Positions 45,438-53,800 of a stretch of 64,000 nucleotides of DNA are shown here, one piece after another. The DNA is from Acidobacteriaceae bacterium KBS 89. Lineage in GTDB: Bacteria > Acidobacteriota > Terriglobia > Terriglobales > Acidobacteriaceae. Under the pieces are notes generated by a model, which had not been told where the DNA came from, did no database searches, and was given only the letters and a program-made list of their open reading frames with translations. The translations under genes and the position numbers were made by a program. The DNA lies in NCBI GenBank assembly GCA_000381605.1, contig KB906756.1, forward strand, positions 620,001 to 684,000, given 5' to 3'. Position 1 is the stretch's first letter. Each line of letters opens with the position of its first letter.

Positions 45438-47816
45438 ATGGGCTTCTCCAAACCAACTTTCGCTCCACCGCAATCCAACCGAGTACGCCTTGTCGTGGCG
45501 TCGTCAGTAATGCTCACCTTTATCTCCTTCTGGCGGGCTGCTGCAATCGTGCTCAACGATCTCGGTTCATCGGCCTTCTACGCTGGAGGTCTTGCCGAAG
45601 AGGCGGTAGGCAAAGCAGCTCCCTGGTTGATTCTTGGAGTCGTGGTCTTCTCCTATGCCGTTCGCGCGGTCTACGTGGAAAGCTGCTCGATGTTTACGAG
45701 AGGCGGCGTGTACCGCATCGTAAAGGAGGCATTGGGTGGCACCTTTGCCAAGGTCAGCGTCTCGGCCCTGATGTTTGATTATGTATTGACAGGGCCGATC
45801 TCGGGCGTTTCCGCGGGTCAATACATTGTGGGAATGATGAACGATCTAGCGGCATTTTCGGCCGCTAGATTTCATTGGGCCGTGGTACCTCATCTCAGAC
45901 CGGATCTAACTTCAGCGTTCATCGCTATCTGCATCACCGGGTATTTTTGGTGGCAGAACACCAAAGGCATCGAGGAGTCCAGCGAGAAGGCGTTGGACAT
46001 TATGAAAATAACGACCGTAATGGTCGTTATTTTGCTCATTTGGGGAATTTTTACGGTCGTCCACCGGGGAGCGGTGCTTCCACCTTTTCCGATTCCGTCG
46101 AATTTACATTTCAGTTCGGACGCTTTGGGATTTCTGAAAGGCACTCCCTTTGCGGCGTCGCTCGGTCTGTTTGGCGTGCTGATGGCCTTCGGTCACTCTG
46201 TGCTCGCGATGAGCGGCGAAGAGTCGCTGGCGCAGGTGAATCGTGAGATCGAGCATCCGAAGCTGAAGAACCTGAAACGGGCAGCGCTCGTCATTGCGAT
46301 CTATAGCTTCATGTTCACCGGCGTGTGCACGCTGCTCGCAGTGATGATTATCCCGGACGATGTTCGCGTCCACGTCTATCGCGACAACCTGATCGCCGGC
46401 ATGGCGATGAACATGGTCGGTCCACAGATGCTGAAGATCGTCTTCCGCATCTTTGTCGTCCTGGTGGGTTTTCTGATCCTCGGTGGTGCAGTTAATACTG
46501 CGATCGTCGGCTCCACGGGCGTTTTGATGCGCATCGCGGAGGACGGCGTCCTCACCGATTGGTTTCGAAAGCCGCAACGAAAGTACGGCACCAGCTACAG
46601 AATTATCAATCTCGTGGCTGGGATGCAGTTACTCGTTATCGTGCTGACTCACGGCAATGTCCTGGTGATTGGCGAAGCATATGCGTTCGGCGTCATCTGG
46701 AGTTTTACCTTCAACGCTCTGGCGATGCTGGTGCTCCGCTGGAAGTTTCGCGGAGAACGTGGATCCAAGGTGCCGCTCAACTTGCGGATAGGTAAGACTG
46801 AAATACCAATTGGGTTAATGTCAGTCTTTTTGGCGTTATTCTCTACCGCAGTTGTTAACTTACTCACAAAATCTGTAGCAACAATAAGTGGCATTATCTT
46901 TGCTGCCGTGTTTTTTCTCATCTTCTCTGTGTCCGAGCGCGTCAATAAACGGCGACACAATCTTACGGCCTTACAGATGAAGGAGCACTTTCAGCTGGAG
47001 CATCAGGATAATGTCGGGCGTGAAGCACTGGAGATCCGTCCGGGCGCCGTCGTGGTGACAATGCGTGATTCGGCAGCGCCGTTCGCGCTGAAGTGGGCAC
47101 TGACTCACACTAATACGGACGATCAGGATCTGGTGGTGTTGGCTGCGCGGATGATGGGTGCCGGTGGGCCGGAGTATGTCGATGCCTCAGAGCAGTTATT
47201 TAGCGAGCACGAGCAAATGCTTTTCACGAAGGCAGTGTCGGTGGCTGAAAGCTTCGGAAAACATATTTCATTGCTGGTAGTTCCCGCTGGAGATATTTTT
47301 TCTGCACTGGTGCAGACAGCTAACTCGCTTGATGCGGCCGCAGTTGTATCCGGATTGTCAACAAAACTGACGGCGCAGGAGCAGGCTTACCACGTTGGTC
47401 AAGCGTGGGAGGCGCTGCCGGAACCAAAAAGGCAGTTTACCTTCTATATCGTCAAGCCGGATGGCGCTTCGCTCAGCTTCCATATCGGGCCGCATGCGCC
47501 GGCGATCGAGCCACACGAAGTGCAACTGGTTCATCGTCTATGGCTGAACCTGCGACGTGCGCCGGAGATGCAGGACCTACACCACAGCGATATTTTGTCG
47601 TATGCGTTGACCCGCATGGCGACGGAGTTCGCTCGCGACAAAGAGGGTACCGTAAAAGATTTGAAGAAGTGTATTGAGGAGAGTCATCATCGTCATGGCC
47701 TCGGAGGTATGAGGTACGAAGAACTGGATGACGCCGGGCCAGGCTATGCCATTAAAGCGCCAAACTCAGGGCCTAAGACTGAAGACGATACTGCTACTCA
47801 GATCAAAGTTAAATAA
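45438..47816 (+). CDS. APC-superfamily permease with C-terminal USP-like region
   Basis: 792 residues. About twelve membrane spans occupy 20-500, including the GGVYRIVKEALGG loop and MAFGHSVLAMSGEESLAQVNREIEHPKL, which place it in the amino acid/polyamine (APC) permease superfamily. The soluble tail from about 530 to 690 has alternating strands and helices ('GAVVVTMRDSAAPFALKWAL', 'DQDLVVLAAR', 'HISLLVVPAGDIFSALVQ') like a universal-stress/adenine-nucleotide-binding domain, then a charged end. The tail probably senses nucleotide or energy state and tunes transport. The substrate is unknown. Confidence 0.82.
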   Translation: MGFSKPTFAPPQSNRVRLVVASSVMLTFISFWRAAAIVLNDLGSSAFYAGGLAEEAVGKAAPWLILGVVVFSYAVRAVYVESCSMFTRGGVYRIVKEALGGTFAKVSVSALMFDYVLTGPISGVSAGQYIVGMMNDLAAFSAARFHWAVVPHLRPDLTSAFIAICITGYFWWQNTKGIEESSEKALDIMKITTVMVVILLIWGIFTVVHRGAVLPPFPIPSNLHFSSDALGFLKGTPFAASLGLFGVLMAFGHSVLAMSGEESLAQVNREIEHPKLKNLKRAALVIAIYSFMFTGVCTLLAVMIIPDDVRVHVYRDNLIAGMAMNMVGPQMLKIVFRIFVVLVGFLILGGAVNTAIVGSTGVLMRIAEDGVLTDWFRKPQRKYGTSYRIINLVAGMQLLVIVLTHGNVLVIGEAYAFGVIWSFTFNALAMLVLRWKFRGERGSKVPLNLRIGKTEIPIGLMSVFLALFSTAVVNLLTKSVATISGIIFAAVFFLIFSVSERVNKRRHNLTALQMKEHFQLEHQDNVGREALEIRPGAVVVTMRDSAAPFALKWALTHTNTDDQDLVVLAARMMGAGGPEYVDASEQLFSEHEQMLFTKAVSVAESFGKHISLLVVPAGDIFSALVQTANSLDAAAVVSGLSTKLTAQEQAYHVGQAWEALPEPKRQFTFYIVKPDGASLSFHIGPHAPAIEPHEVQLVHRLWLNLRRAPEMQDLHHSDILSYALTRMATEFARDKEGTVKDLKKCIEESHHRHGLGGMRYEELDDAGPGYAIKAPNSGPKTEDDTATQIKVK

Positions 47817-47936
47817 TCGTTGACCTGCTTACAATTTGCAGGATGTAAGTTCGTTCTGTATCGTCGTTAGCAGGCATTAATAATTAGGTCGATCACAGAC
47901 AATATCTAAATAATGTTGTGCCAATGGAGGTAACAA

Positions 47937-48188
47937 GTGGAAGTAAGTCGCATTATTGCCGAGCTTGATGCCCAGATAGCGAAGCTGCAGCAAGCGCGGG
48001 CGCTTCTAGCTGGGACGACAGCACCAGCAGCTGGCCGTGGCCGGCCCAAAGGCAGCAAGAATACTTCTTCTGCTTCGACTGCGACGGCACCTCGCAAACG
48101 CAAACTGAGCCCCGAGGGCCGTAAGCGCATCGCCGACGCAATGAAGAAGCGCTGGGCTGAGCGTCGCAAACAGAATTCGAAGAGTTAG
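47937..48188 (+). CDS. Small AT-hook-containing basic protein
   Basis: 83 residues from GTG at 47937, behind a TGGAGGTAACAA ribosome site. Residues 1-25 are a helix with a heptad pattern (IIAELDAQIAKLQQARALL), likely to dimerise. GRGRPKGSK at 33-41 is a textbook AT-hook, the minor-groove binder of A/T tracts. A Lys/Arg-rich helix EGRKRIADAMKKRWAERRK ends the protein. It has the make-up of a small nucleoid-associated protein. It lies alone between the permease and a terminator. Confidence 0.82.
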   Translation: MEVSRIIAELDAQIAKLQQARALLAGTTAPAAGRGRPKGSKNTSSASTATAPRKRKLSPEGRKRIADAMKKRWAERRKQNSKS

Positions 48189-48211
48189 TTCTTTTACTCG
48201 CACATGACAAA

Positions 48212-48253
48212 GCGCAAGGACCTCAGTTTGAGGCACCTGCGCATTTCATTGTT
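48212..48253 (+). terminator. Intrinsic terminator after the AT-hook gene
   Basis: Arms GCGCAAGGACCTCA and TGAGGCACCTGCGC form a stem with a small internal loop at 48212-48242, followed by ATTTCATTGTT. Confidence 0.65.
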
Positions 48254-48278
48254 GATAGTTTAACCGGGGACCTGGCAA

Positions 48279-48917
48279 CTACCGCGTGACGATAACTTCG
48301 CGAAGGCTGTCCTTTGCCAGGAAAAACCGGTAGTTACTGAACTCACTTAACATGTTTTCAATCTTGCGGTTGTTATAGACATTCAGTAGTGGGTAATTCC
48401 CTGCCCGCTGCATCTCAACGACATCGGTATCGGTGAGATGGTACCGGCAGAAGACCGCATCCGGACTGGCTGTCTGATGGAAAAAAGCGAGCATCAGGCC
48501 TCCTGGCTGGAGGACCTGATGAATTCGGGACAATACGGGGGCGACGAGTGCCTCAGGCAGATAGTCTGCCGTGTCCCACAGGATGACGACATCGAACATG
48601 CGACCTGAGAAGTTCAGGTTACTCTCCAGGAAACGATCGACGTCGAACGACGGCGCCTCTCCGGCTTCGCCAGGGATAAGCCACTCCGGCTTCGATGCTT
48701 CCTCAACCACGTTGGCCATGTAGATGCTGTGGCCAAGGCTGGTGATGTAGTTGATGTTGGTAGAGGAGGTGGGCCCAATGTCGAGTATGCGTAGTGAGTC
48801 CTGCCCTCCCAGATACTTCATCAACTCTTTCCATCCACTTGAGTGACGAGGCACACGACCGGCATCGCTTCCACGTGGATTGTTTGTACTATCGCCACCG
48901 CCGAAAAGGTTGCGCAT
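48279..48917 (-). CDS. SAM-methyltransferase-like protein
   Basis: 212 residues. SLRILDIGPTSSTNINYI occupies motif I of class I methyltransferases but with Pro-Thr-Ser in place of the usual Gly-x-Gly, so SAM binding may be altered. DVVILWDTADYLPEALV and LQPGGLMLAFFHQ follow at the expected spacing. The gene is 21 bases downstream of the bactofilin gene on the same strand, so the two are likely co-transcribed. The substrate is unknown. Confidence 0.78.
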   Translation of the reverse strand: MRNLFGGGDSTNNPRGSDAGRVPRHSSGWKELMKYLGGQDSLRILDIGPTSSTNINYITSLGHSIYMANVVEEASKPEWLIPGEAGEAPSFDVDRFLESNLNFSGRMFDVVILWDTADYLPEALVAPVLSRIHQVLQPGGLMLAFFHQTASPDAVFCRYHLTDTDVVEMQRAGNYPLLNVYNNRKIENMLSEFSNYRFFLAKDSLREVIVTR

Positions 48918-48938
48918 CAGTCCGCTTCCCTTTCTGGT

Positions 48939-49358
48939 TTAGGCCTTTGGTTGGGGAAAAAGTGGGGCACTGGTCTCGGCCTGTGCAGGGACTGCAGCAG
49001 CAGGGGCTGAAGGCTTTGGCGCTTCGGCGGCGACTTTGAGTTCGACACGTCCGGTCAGAACAGCACTCTCTTCAATCGAGAGCCTGCCGGCGAGGATGTC
49101 TCCGCTCACCTGCGCCGATTGGCGCAGGTCGACGCGACCGGCGGCCTGAACGTTGCCTGTAAGAGTGCCGAAGATAATTACCTCACGAACACTGATATCG
49201 GCCTTAACGCGCGCGTTGGGACCAATAGTAAGGCGGCCCTCCGGAAGAGTAACAGTCCCCTCGACATCTCCGTCGATGTAAAGATCTTCATTGCCGGAGA
49301 GCTCTCCCCGGATGACGACCGACTTACCGATGACGGTGGAACCCTCTGCTGGCTTCAT
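48939..49358 (-). CDS. Bactofilin
   Basis: 139 residues from ATG at 49358, with AGGGAG upstream; the frame is open further but poor. Bactofilins are cytoskeletal proteins that polymerise without nucleotide. The core (about 5-105) is a right-handed beta-helix built of short repeats such as IRGELSGNEDLYIDGDVEGTV broken by turns, and NARVKADISVREVIIFGTLTGNV. The Ala/Pro-rich tail (about 108-139) is disordered and may bind partners. Roles include stalk or cell-shape control and localising cell-wall enzymes. Confidence 0.9.
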   Translation of the reverse strand: MKPAEGSTVIGKSVVIRGELSGNEDLYIDGDVEGTVTLPEGRLTIGPNARVKADISVREVIIFGTLTGNVQAAGRVDLRQSAQVSGDILAGRLSIEESAVLTGRVELKVAAEAPKPSAPAAAVPAQAETSAPLFPQPKA

Positions 49359-49444
49359 AAGTTTTTTGTTCTCCCTTGTGTCCTGCTTACTGCGGGTGCG
49401 CCTTGCCCGAACTATACCCAAGCTAATGCTTAGAGGCAACCCGA

Positions 49445-49496
49445 CCAACTTTAGCCAATATCCCGCGTCTTACGTAATATGAGCTAAATGGGTTGG
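49445..49496. promoter_or_regulatory. Imperfect dyad in the divergent bactofilin / 49535 promoter region
   Basis: CCAACTTTAGC (49445-49455) is mirrored by GCTAAATGGGTTGG (49483-49496). It may be an operator between the two divergent genes, but no regulator is known. Confidence 0.3.
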
Positions 49497-49534
49497 CAAT
49501 AGACGATGGAGGAGAGAGGTGTGGGTTGGTAGCA

Positions 49535-50485
49535 ATGGCAGCAGCCGGGCGTAGCCCTGTTTCATACTGTGCGCTTCCATTGAGACCCATCCCAGGGCGC
49601 GGGTGGTGCTTGCGCTGGATTGCGGCGCTCGTCCTCCTGTTGAGTGCGATGACAGGTGCAAGGGCGCAGAACCCCGATGCGCCACGAGATGCGTTTGGCG
49701 GATTGTTGCCACCAACCCCGCCACGCTCGCTGGTGGTCGATGCGGCTGCCAACGAGTTAATCGCGCTCCACCACAAAGACTCCTATTTGCGATATCGCAT
49801 GGCCACAGTGAACGAAAAGGGCGCCCAGATCCGCGACGTCATCGAGAGCAAGGATGGCACCGTGGCCCGCCTGATTTTGAAGGACGGAAAGCCGCTGACT
49901 CCTGAGCAGGACAAAGCGGAACGACAGCGTTTGAGCGACATGATCGCTTCTCCTGGCGCCTATGCGAAGCATGTAAAGAGCGGAGAGTCCGACAAGAAGA
50001 TGGCGAGCACTCTACTGCCGATGATGGCCGACGCCATGGTCTACACCTACGCTCCGGGGCAGCCCCAGACCGGCAGGAACGGTGGGGCACTGGAGATTGT
50101 TCTGGACTACAAGCCAAACCCGAAGTTTGCTCCACCCAGTACGGAGGCCCAGGCGCTGACCGGGCTGGAGGGAAGGGTCTGGATCGATGCGCAGTCCCAC
50201 TATGTGGTCCGCATGGAGGGGACGATCGCCCGCGGAGTGAACTTCGGCTGGGGCATGCTCGCCCATATCTATCCCGGGGGCAAGCTGGAGATGAACCAAA
50301 CCCATGTCGGCGGCAACCGTTGGATCTTCACCGATTTTTCCATGCAGCTCAGCGTGCGTGCACTGATGGTGAAGACACTGAATATACGCTCGAGCGCAAA
50401 GTCAAGCGACTATCAGGTGCTGAGCCCCATGAGCTATCAAGAAGCGGTTAGGCTCCTGCTGGCAACCCCGTTACCGACCCAATAG
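49535..50485 (+). CDS. Secreted protein of unknown function, outer-membrane-lipoprotein-sorting-like
   Basis: About 316 residues. ATG at 49535 is chosen; TTG at 49526 sits closer to the GGAGGAGAGAGG ribosome site and is a real alternative. A signal peptide lies near residues 28-45 (hydrophobic LVLLLSAMTGARAQ). The mature protein carries strand-rich segments such as 'HYVVRMEGTIARGVNFGWGMLAHI', which recall proteins with a LolA/LppX-like half-barrel, but the match is loose. It is followed by the menC-like gene on the opposite strand, 9 bases away. Confidence 0.65.
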   Translation: MAAAGRSPVSYCALPLRPIPGRGWCLRWIAALVLLLSAMTGARAQNPDAPRDAFGGLLPPTPPRSLVVDAAANELIALHHKDSYLRYRMATVNEKGAQIRDVIESKDGTVARLILKDGKPLTPEQDKAERQRLSDMIASPGAYAKHVKSGESDKKMASTLLPMMADAMVYTYAPGQPQTGRNGGALEIVLDYKPNPKFAPPSTEAQALTGLEGRVWIDAQSHYVVRMEGTIARGVNFGWGMLAHIYPGGKLEMNQTHVGGNRWIFTDFSMQLSVRALMVKTLNIRSSAKSSDYQVLSPMSYQEAVRLLLATPLPTQ

Positions 50486-50493
50486 GAAGCGAC

Positions 50494-51624
50494 TCAGACG
50501 GTGACGTGGGCCTTTGCATGGAGTGTCTGGCGCCGCACGGTGAGAGCTTCAATGCGGTCACGTTGCACCTCAAAGCCACGACCGACGGCGGTTGGGACGA
50601 CTATCTCACCCTTGTCGCTCACCGTTACCGCGGGCTCGATGATGTCCTCGGCCCAGTAGCGGCTGGAGGCGGAGACATCTCCGGGAAGTGAGAAGTTCGG
50701 CAGCGAGGACAGTGCGATGTTGTGCGAACGGCCTATGCCAGTCTCCAGCATGCCTCCGCACCAGACCGGGATACCACGTTCTTCTGCAGCGTTGTGGACT
50801 GCGATCGCTTCACTGAAGCCACCAACGCGACCTACCTTGATGTTGATGATGCGACAGGATTCCATATCGATGGCGGCAAGGGCGTCGCGCCGGTTGCGAA
50901 TGGATTCGTCGAGACAGATGTCCGTCGTGAGGCGCTTCTGCAGCATGGAGTGGAAGTAGAAGTCGTCATACCAGAGAGGTTGCTCGATCATGAGCAGGTT
51001 GAACTGGTCCCAACTGGCGATGTGGTCGAGGTCCTTCATCCGGTAGGCGGAGTTGGCGTCGCAGCTGAGGGTGATATCGGGCCAGCGGTTGCGGACGGCT
51101 TCGAAGATCTTGATGTCCCAGCCGGGCTTGCACTTTAGCTTGATGCGCTGGTAGCCGGCGGCGAGTTCGGTCGCGATTTTTTTCATCAACTGCGCTGGCG
51201 AAGGCTGGATGCCGATCGATACGCCACATGGAATGACGGTGCGGATTCCGCCCAGCAGTTCGGCAAGAGGGACGTTCTCGACCTGAGCTTCGAGATCCCA
51301 GACAGCATTTTCCAAAGCGGCTTTGGCCATGCGATGACCGCGTACCTGGCGGAAGATGTCCGGACAACTGCCGCCGCGTTCCACATTCGCATCGAGGAGG
51401 CTGGGGCCAAGTTCGTTCTCGATCATGAGCCAGGCAGTGTCGATGGTTTCGTCGCTGAAGTAAGGGTGTTCGCCGGCGACGCACTCGCCCCAGGCCGTGA
51501 GGCTTTCGGATTCGAGCTCGATCAGGAGGATGCGGCGGCCGGTGGTCACGCCGAAGCTGGTCTCGAACGGATGAGCCAGCGGCATGTTGATCTCGCGCAT
51601 GTGGATGGCATCGATATTTAGCAT
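50494..51624 (-). CDS. menC: o-Succinylbenzoate synthase / N-succinylamino acid racemase (enolase superfamily)
   Basis: 376 residues. The muconate-lactonising-enzyme subgroup layout is complete: the KxK pair Lys162/Lys164, metal ligands Asp189, Glu214 and Asp239, and the second base Lys263. The capping domain covers about 1-130. Many members carry both OSBS activity (menaquinone) and N-succinylamino acid racemase (NSAR) activity. No other men gene is near, while a GNAT acyltransferase lies next to it, as in the Geobacillus NSAR locus, so NSAR is at least as likely as menC. The gene symbol is given for the family only. Confidence 0.85.
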   Translation of the reverse strand: MLNIDAIHMREINMPLAHPFETSFGVTTGRRILLIELESESLTAWGECVAGEHPYFSDETIDTAWLMIENELGPSLLDANVERGGSCPDIFRQVRGHRMAKAALENAVWDLEAQVENVPLAELLGGIRTVIPCGVSIGIQPSPAQLMKKIATELAAGYQRIKLKCKPGWDIKIFEAVRNRWPDITLSCDANSAYRMKDLDHIASWDQFNLLMIEQPLWYDDFYFHSMLQKRLTTDICLDESIRNRRDALAAIDMESCRIINIKVGRVGGFSEAIAVHNAAEERGIPVWCGGMLETGIGRSHNIALSSLPNFSLPGDVSASSRYWAEDIIEPAVTVSDKGEIVVPTAVGRGFEVQRDRIEALTVRRQTLHAKAHVTV

Positions 51625-51739
51625 TTGCAGTTCCTGACTTTCGAATTGTTAAGCTAATGAGTTGATGCGGAGCTGATGGCGCCGGCTTCTTTTGGAGCTT
51701 TGCAGATCGCTTCCAGTGCGTTATCACATTTCTGAAGTT

Positions 51740-52486
51740 TCATTCCAGGTGACCAAGAAGAAAACTGCCGTTGCCTTGAGGATCGCGTTCGTAGCCGATG
51801 ACAGCAAGACCGCGGCGGAACGCGGATTCAAGCGCTTCCCTGTTGCTACTCTGAAGGGCTTGCGCTAGGCTTCGTTGGTGGGCGTCCTGCTTCCACTGGT
51901 AGATGGTGTGCGGGACGGTAACGCGTTCGATGACTTCGATTGGTTGGGCTTCACCACGCAGTATACTCGCCACCCGGTCGGACCGCAGCCACCACTCCGC
52001 GTACAGCCTATCTGTCGGGAGGCCTCCTTGCAATGGGGACGAAGAGGGACCGTAGAAATCGGGCTGGTAACGCCTTACGATTACGCCGAGCCGGGCGACA
52101 TTGAGATGGGCATTGCGGATCTCAAGGGGATCGAAGGTCCATTCCATCAGATGGAAGCCCCGGGCGATAGCGTCGTCGCGCTGAGCCAGCTTGAGACGAC
52201 GGCCGATCCCTGCGTTCCGATACTGCGGCAAAACAGCGAGCATGTGCGAGTGGAGGTAGGGTTTGCCGTCACGGTAGCCGGGCAAAGACATAGCGAAACC
52301 TACGAGGGTGTCGCCGTCGAACGCCCCGATCACCTGGCCTCCGATGCGTTGCGCTACGATGAAGACCCGCCGAGGGATGACGTCGCCGTCACTGTAGCCC
52401 CAAACCTCAATCTGAAGAACGACACAACGCTCGAAGTGTTCGAGGGTTGTGAGAGGGTGGATTTGGATGTCGATGCTTGCGTTCAT
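51740..52486 (-). CDS. GNAT-family acyltransferase (COG3375-like)
   Basis: 248 residues from ATG at 52486, which overlaps the mazG stop by four bases. The GNAT acyl-CoA-binding motif is LAVLPQYRNAGIGRRLKLAQRD (motif A, split at about 88-108), and LMEWTFDPLEIRNAHLN is characteristic of the COG3375 group often found beside NSAR genes. Such enzymes N-succinylate D-amino acids, whose succinyl derivatives NSAR then racemises. It lies 116 bases upstream of the MenC/NSAR gene in the same direction. Confidence 0.85.
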   Translation of the reverse strand: MNASIDIQIHPLTTLEHFERCVVLQIEVWGYSDGDVIPRRVFIVAQRIGGQVIGAFDGDTLVGFAMSLPGYRDGKPYLHSHMLAVLPQYRNAGIGRRLKLAQRDDAIARGFHLMEWTFDPLEIRNAHLNVARLGVIVRRYQPDFYGPSSSPLQGGLPTDRLYAEWWLRSDRVASILRGEAQPIEVIERVTVPHTIYQWKQDAHQRSLAQALQSSNREALESAFRRGLAVIGYERDPQGNGSFLLGHLE

Positions 52487-53340
52487 GGCCTTGGTGGCTC
52501 GCTGGTGGCGTTCTTCGCCTGATTCCACAGTAAGTCCAGCTGCGACGGCGTGGAGGTCGCCAGAGCTTCCCTGCCGCCTGCCGCGGACTCCATGGCAGCG
52601 AAGCGGTTGCGGAACTTTGCGTTCGTGATGCGCAGAGCAGATTCGGGGTCGACCTTGAGGTGCCGGGCAAGGTTAACGACAGTGAAGAGAAGGTCACCCA
52701 ACTCTGCTTCAATTTGCGGCTTTGATTGCGTGGCGAACGCTGGCGTCAGCTCGGCCTTCAGCTCGGCGATCTCCTCCTGGAGCTTGTCGAAGAGTCCGGC
52801 CTCGTCGGGCCAATCGAAACCGACCTTCGCTGCACGGGAGCCAAGCTTGCGTGCTTCCAGCATGGCCGGCATCGTTCGAGGGACGTCGTCCAGCATCGAG
52901 GATTGATCACTCGCTGACGTTTTCTTTTCGGATTGCTTGATTTGCTCCCAATTACGCAGGACGGCGTCCGAGTCTGCGACCCGGGCTCCGGCGAAGATGT
53001 GGGGATGGCGGCGAATGAGCTTCTCGTTCAAGTTGGAGGCGATGTCCTGGATGGTGAAATAACCAGCTTCAGACGCCATCTGCGCGTAAAACAACACTTG
53101 AAGCAGCAGATCGCCAAGTTCGTCTTTCAGATCGGGCCAGGCGCGGCGTTCGATCGCATCGAAGACCTCGTAGGTCTCCTCCAGCGTGTGTTGTTTGATG
53201 GAATCGAAGGTCTGCTCGCGGTCCCAGGGGCATCCGTCCGGAGCACGCAGACGCGCCATGATTGCAATTGACTCAGCAATTGAATCCGTCGCGGATGGTG
53301 CGGCATGCAATTGGGATTTCTCTGGTGGGGGAATTGCCAT
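52483..53340 (-). CDS. mazG: Nucleoside triphosphate pyrophosphohydrolase
   Basis: 285 residues with two MazG domains. RLRAPDGCPWDREQTFDSIKQHT (split, about 30-52) and EETYEVFDAI, then KDELGDLLLQVLFYAQ, are the first domain; the second has EAELGDLLFTVVNLARHL and the EExxE/D metal residues. MazG hydrolyses (d)NTPs to monophosphates, preventing misincorporation and lowering ppGpp. It leads a small operon with the GNAT gene. Confidence 0.94.
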   Translation of the reverse strand: MAIPPPEKSQLHAAPSATDSIAESIAIMARLRAPDGCPWDREQTFDSIKQHTLEETYEVFDAIERRAWPDLKDELGDLLLQVLFYAQMASEAGYFTIQDIASNLNEKLIRRHPHIFAGARVADSDAVLRNWEQIKQSEKKTSASDQSSMLDDVPRTMPAMLEARKLGSRAAKVGFDWPDEAGLFDKLQEEIAELKAELTPAFATQSKPQIEAELGDLLFTVVNLARHLKVDPESALRITNAKFRNRFAAMESAAGGREALATSTPSQLDLLWNQAKNATSEPPRP

Positions 53341-53407
53341 ACCTTCAACTTTACCCGATGAAGTCAGCTTCCAGGTTCAGACCCAGATGGATTATGCTGT
53401 GCAGAAT

Positions 53408-53626
53408 ATGGTGGACGGATCCGAAGCGAACAGCAAACCGAAACGTCGCAGGAGCCCTTGGGTTCTGCTACTTGTGATGCCCTATCTTGGGTTGTGTTTT
53501 CCCCGGCTTTACGCGCACGCCACGCCCGAGCGGTGGGGGTTTCCATATTTTTACTGGTATCAATTCGCCTGGGTTATTGCAACCTCAGCATTGCTGGCGA
53601 TTGTGTACCGCAAGCTGAAGACCTAA
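53408..53626 (+). CDS. DUF3311-family small membrane protein
   Basis: 72 residues from ATG at 53408 (an ATG at 53387 is also in frame). A basic head KPKRRRSP is followed by two hydrophobic spans with PYLGLCFPRLYAHATPERWGFPYFYWYQFAWV between them, the DUF3311 signature. These proteins usually lie upstream of a sodium:solute symporter gene, acting as its small partner; here none follows, only two hairpins and the OmpA gene on the other strand. Confidence 0.72.
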   Translation: MVDGSEANSKPKRRRSPWVLLLVMPYLGLCFPRLYAHATPERWGFPYFYWYQFAWVIATSALLAIVYRKLKT

Positions 53627-53654
53627 CACTTCGAGATGCTGCTAGAGGTCGGCT

Positions 53655-53733
53655 GGCAGGGTGAATGATTCATGCTGCCCTGCCGCCTCGGAGAGAAAAT
53701 GCAGCGCGCCAGCAGCACACCGGCGCGTTGCAT
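53655..53733. terminator. Double hairpin between convergent DUF3311 and ompA-like genes
   Basis: GGCAGGG/CCCTGCC (53655-53684) with an inner TGAAT/ATTCA pair serves the plus strand. ATGCAGCGCGCC/GGCGCGTTGCAT (53699-53733), followed on the minus strand by TTTTCTCT, is a good intrinsic terminator for the OmpA-family gene. Confidence 0.8.
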
Positions 53734-53800
53734 GAAGGTGGGTTATTGGTGCGGGTTGTCGTGCGAAGCTGGGGAGTATCTCGTATCGCGATTCGGCGTG

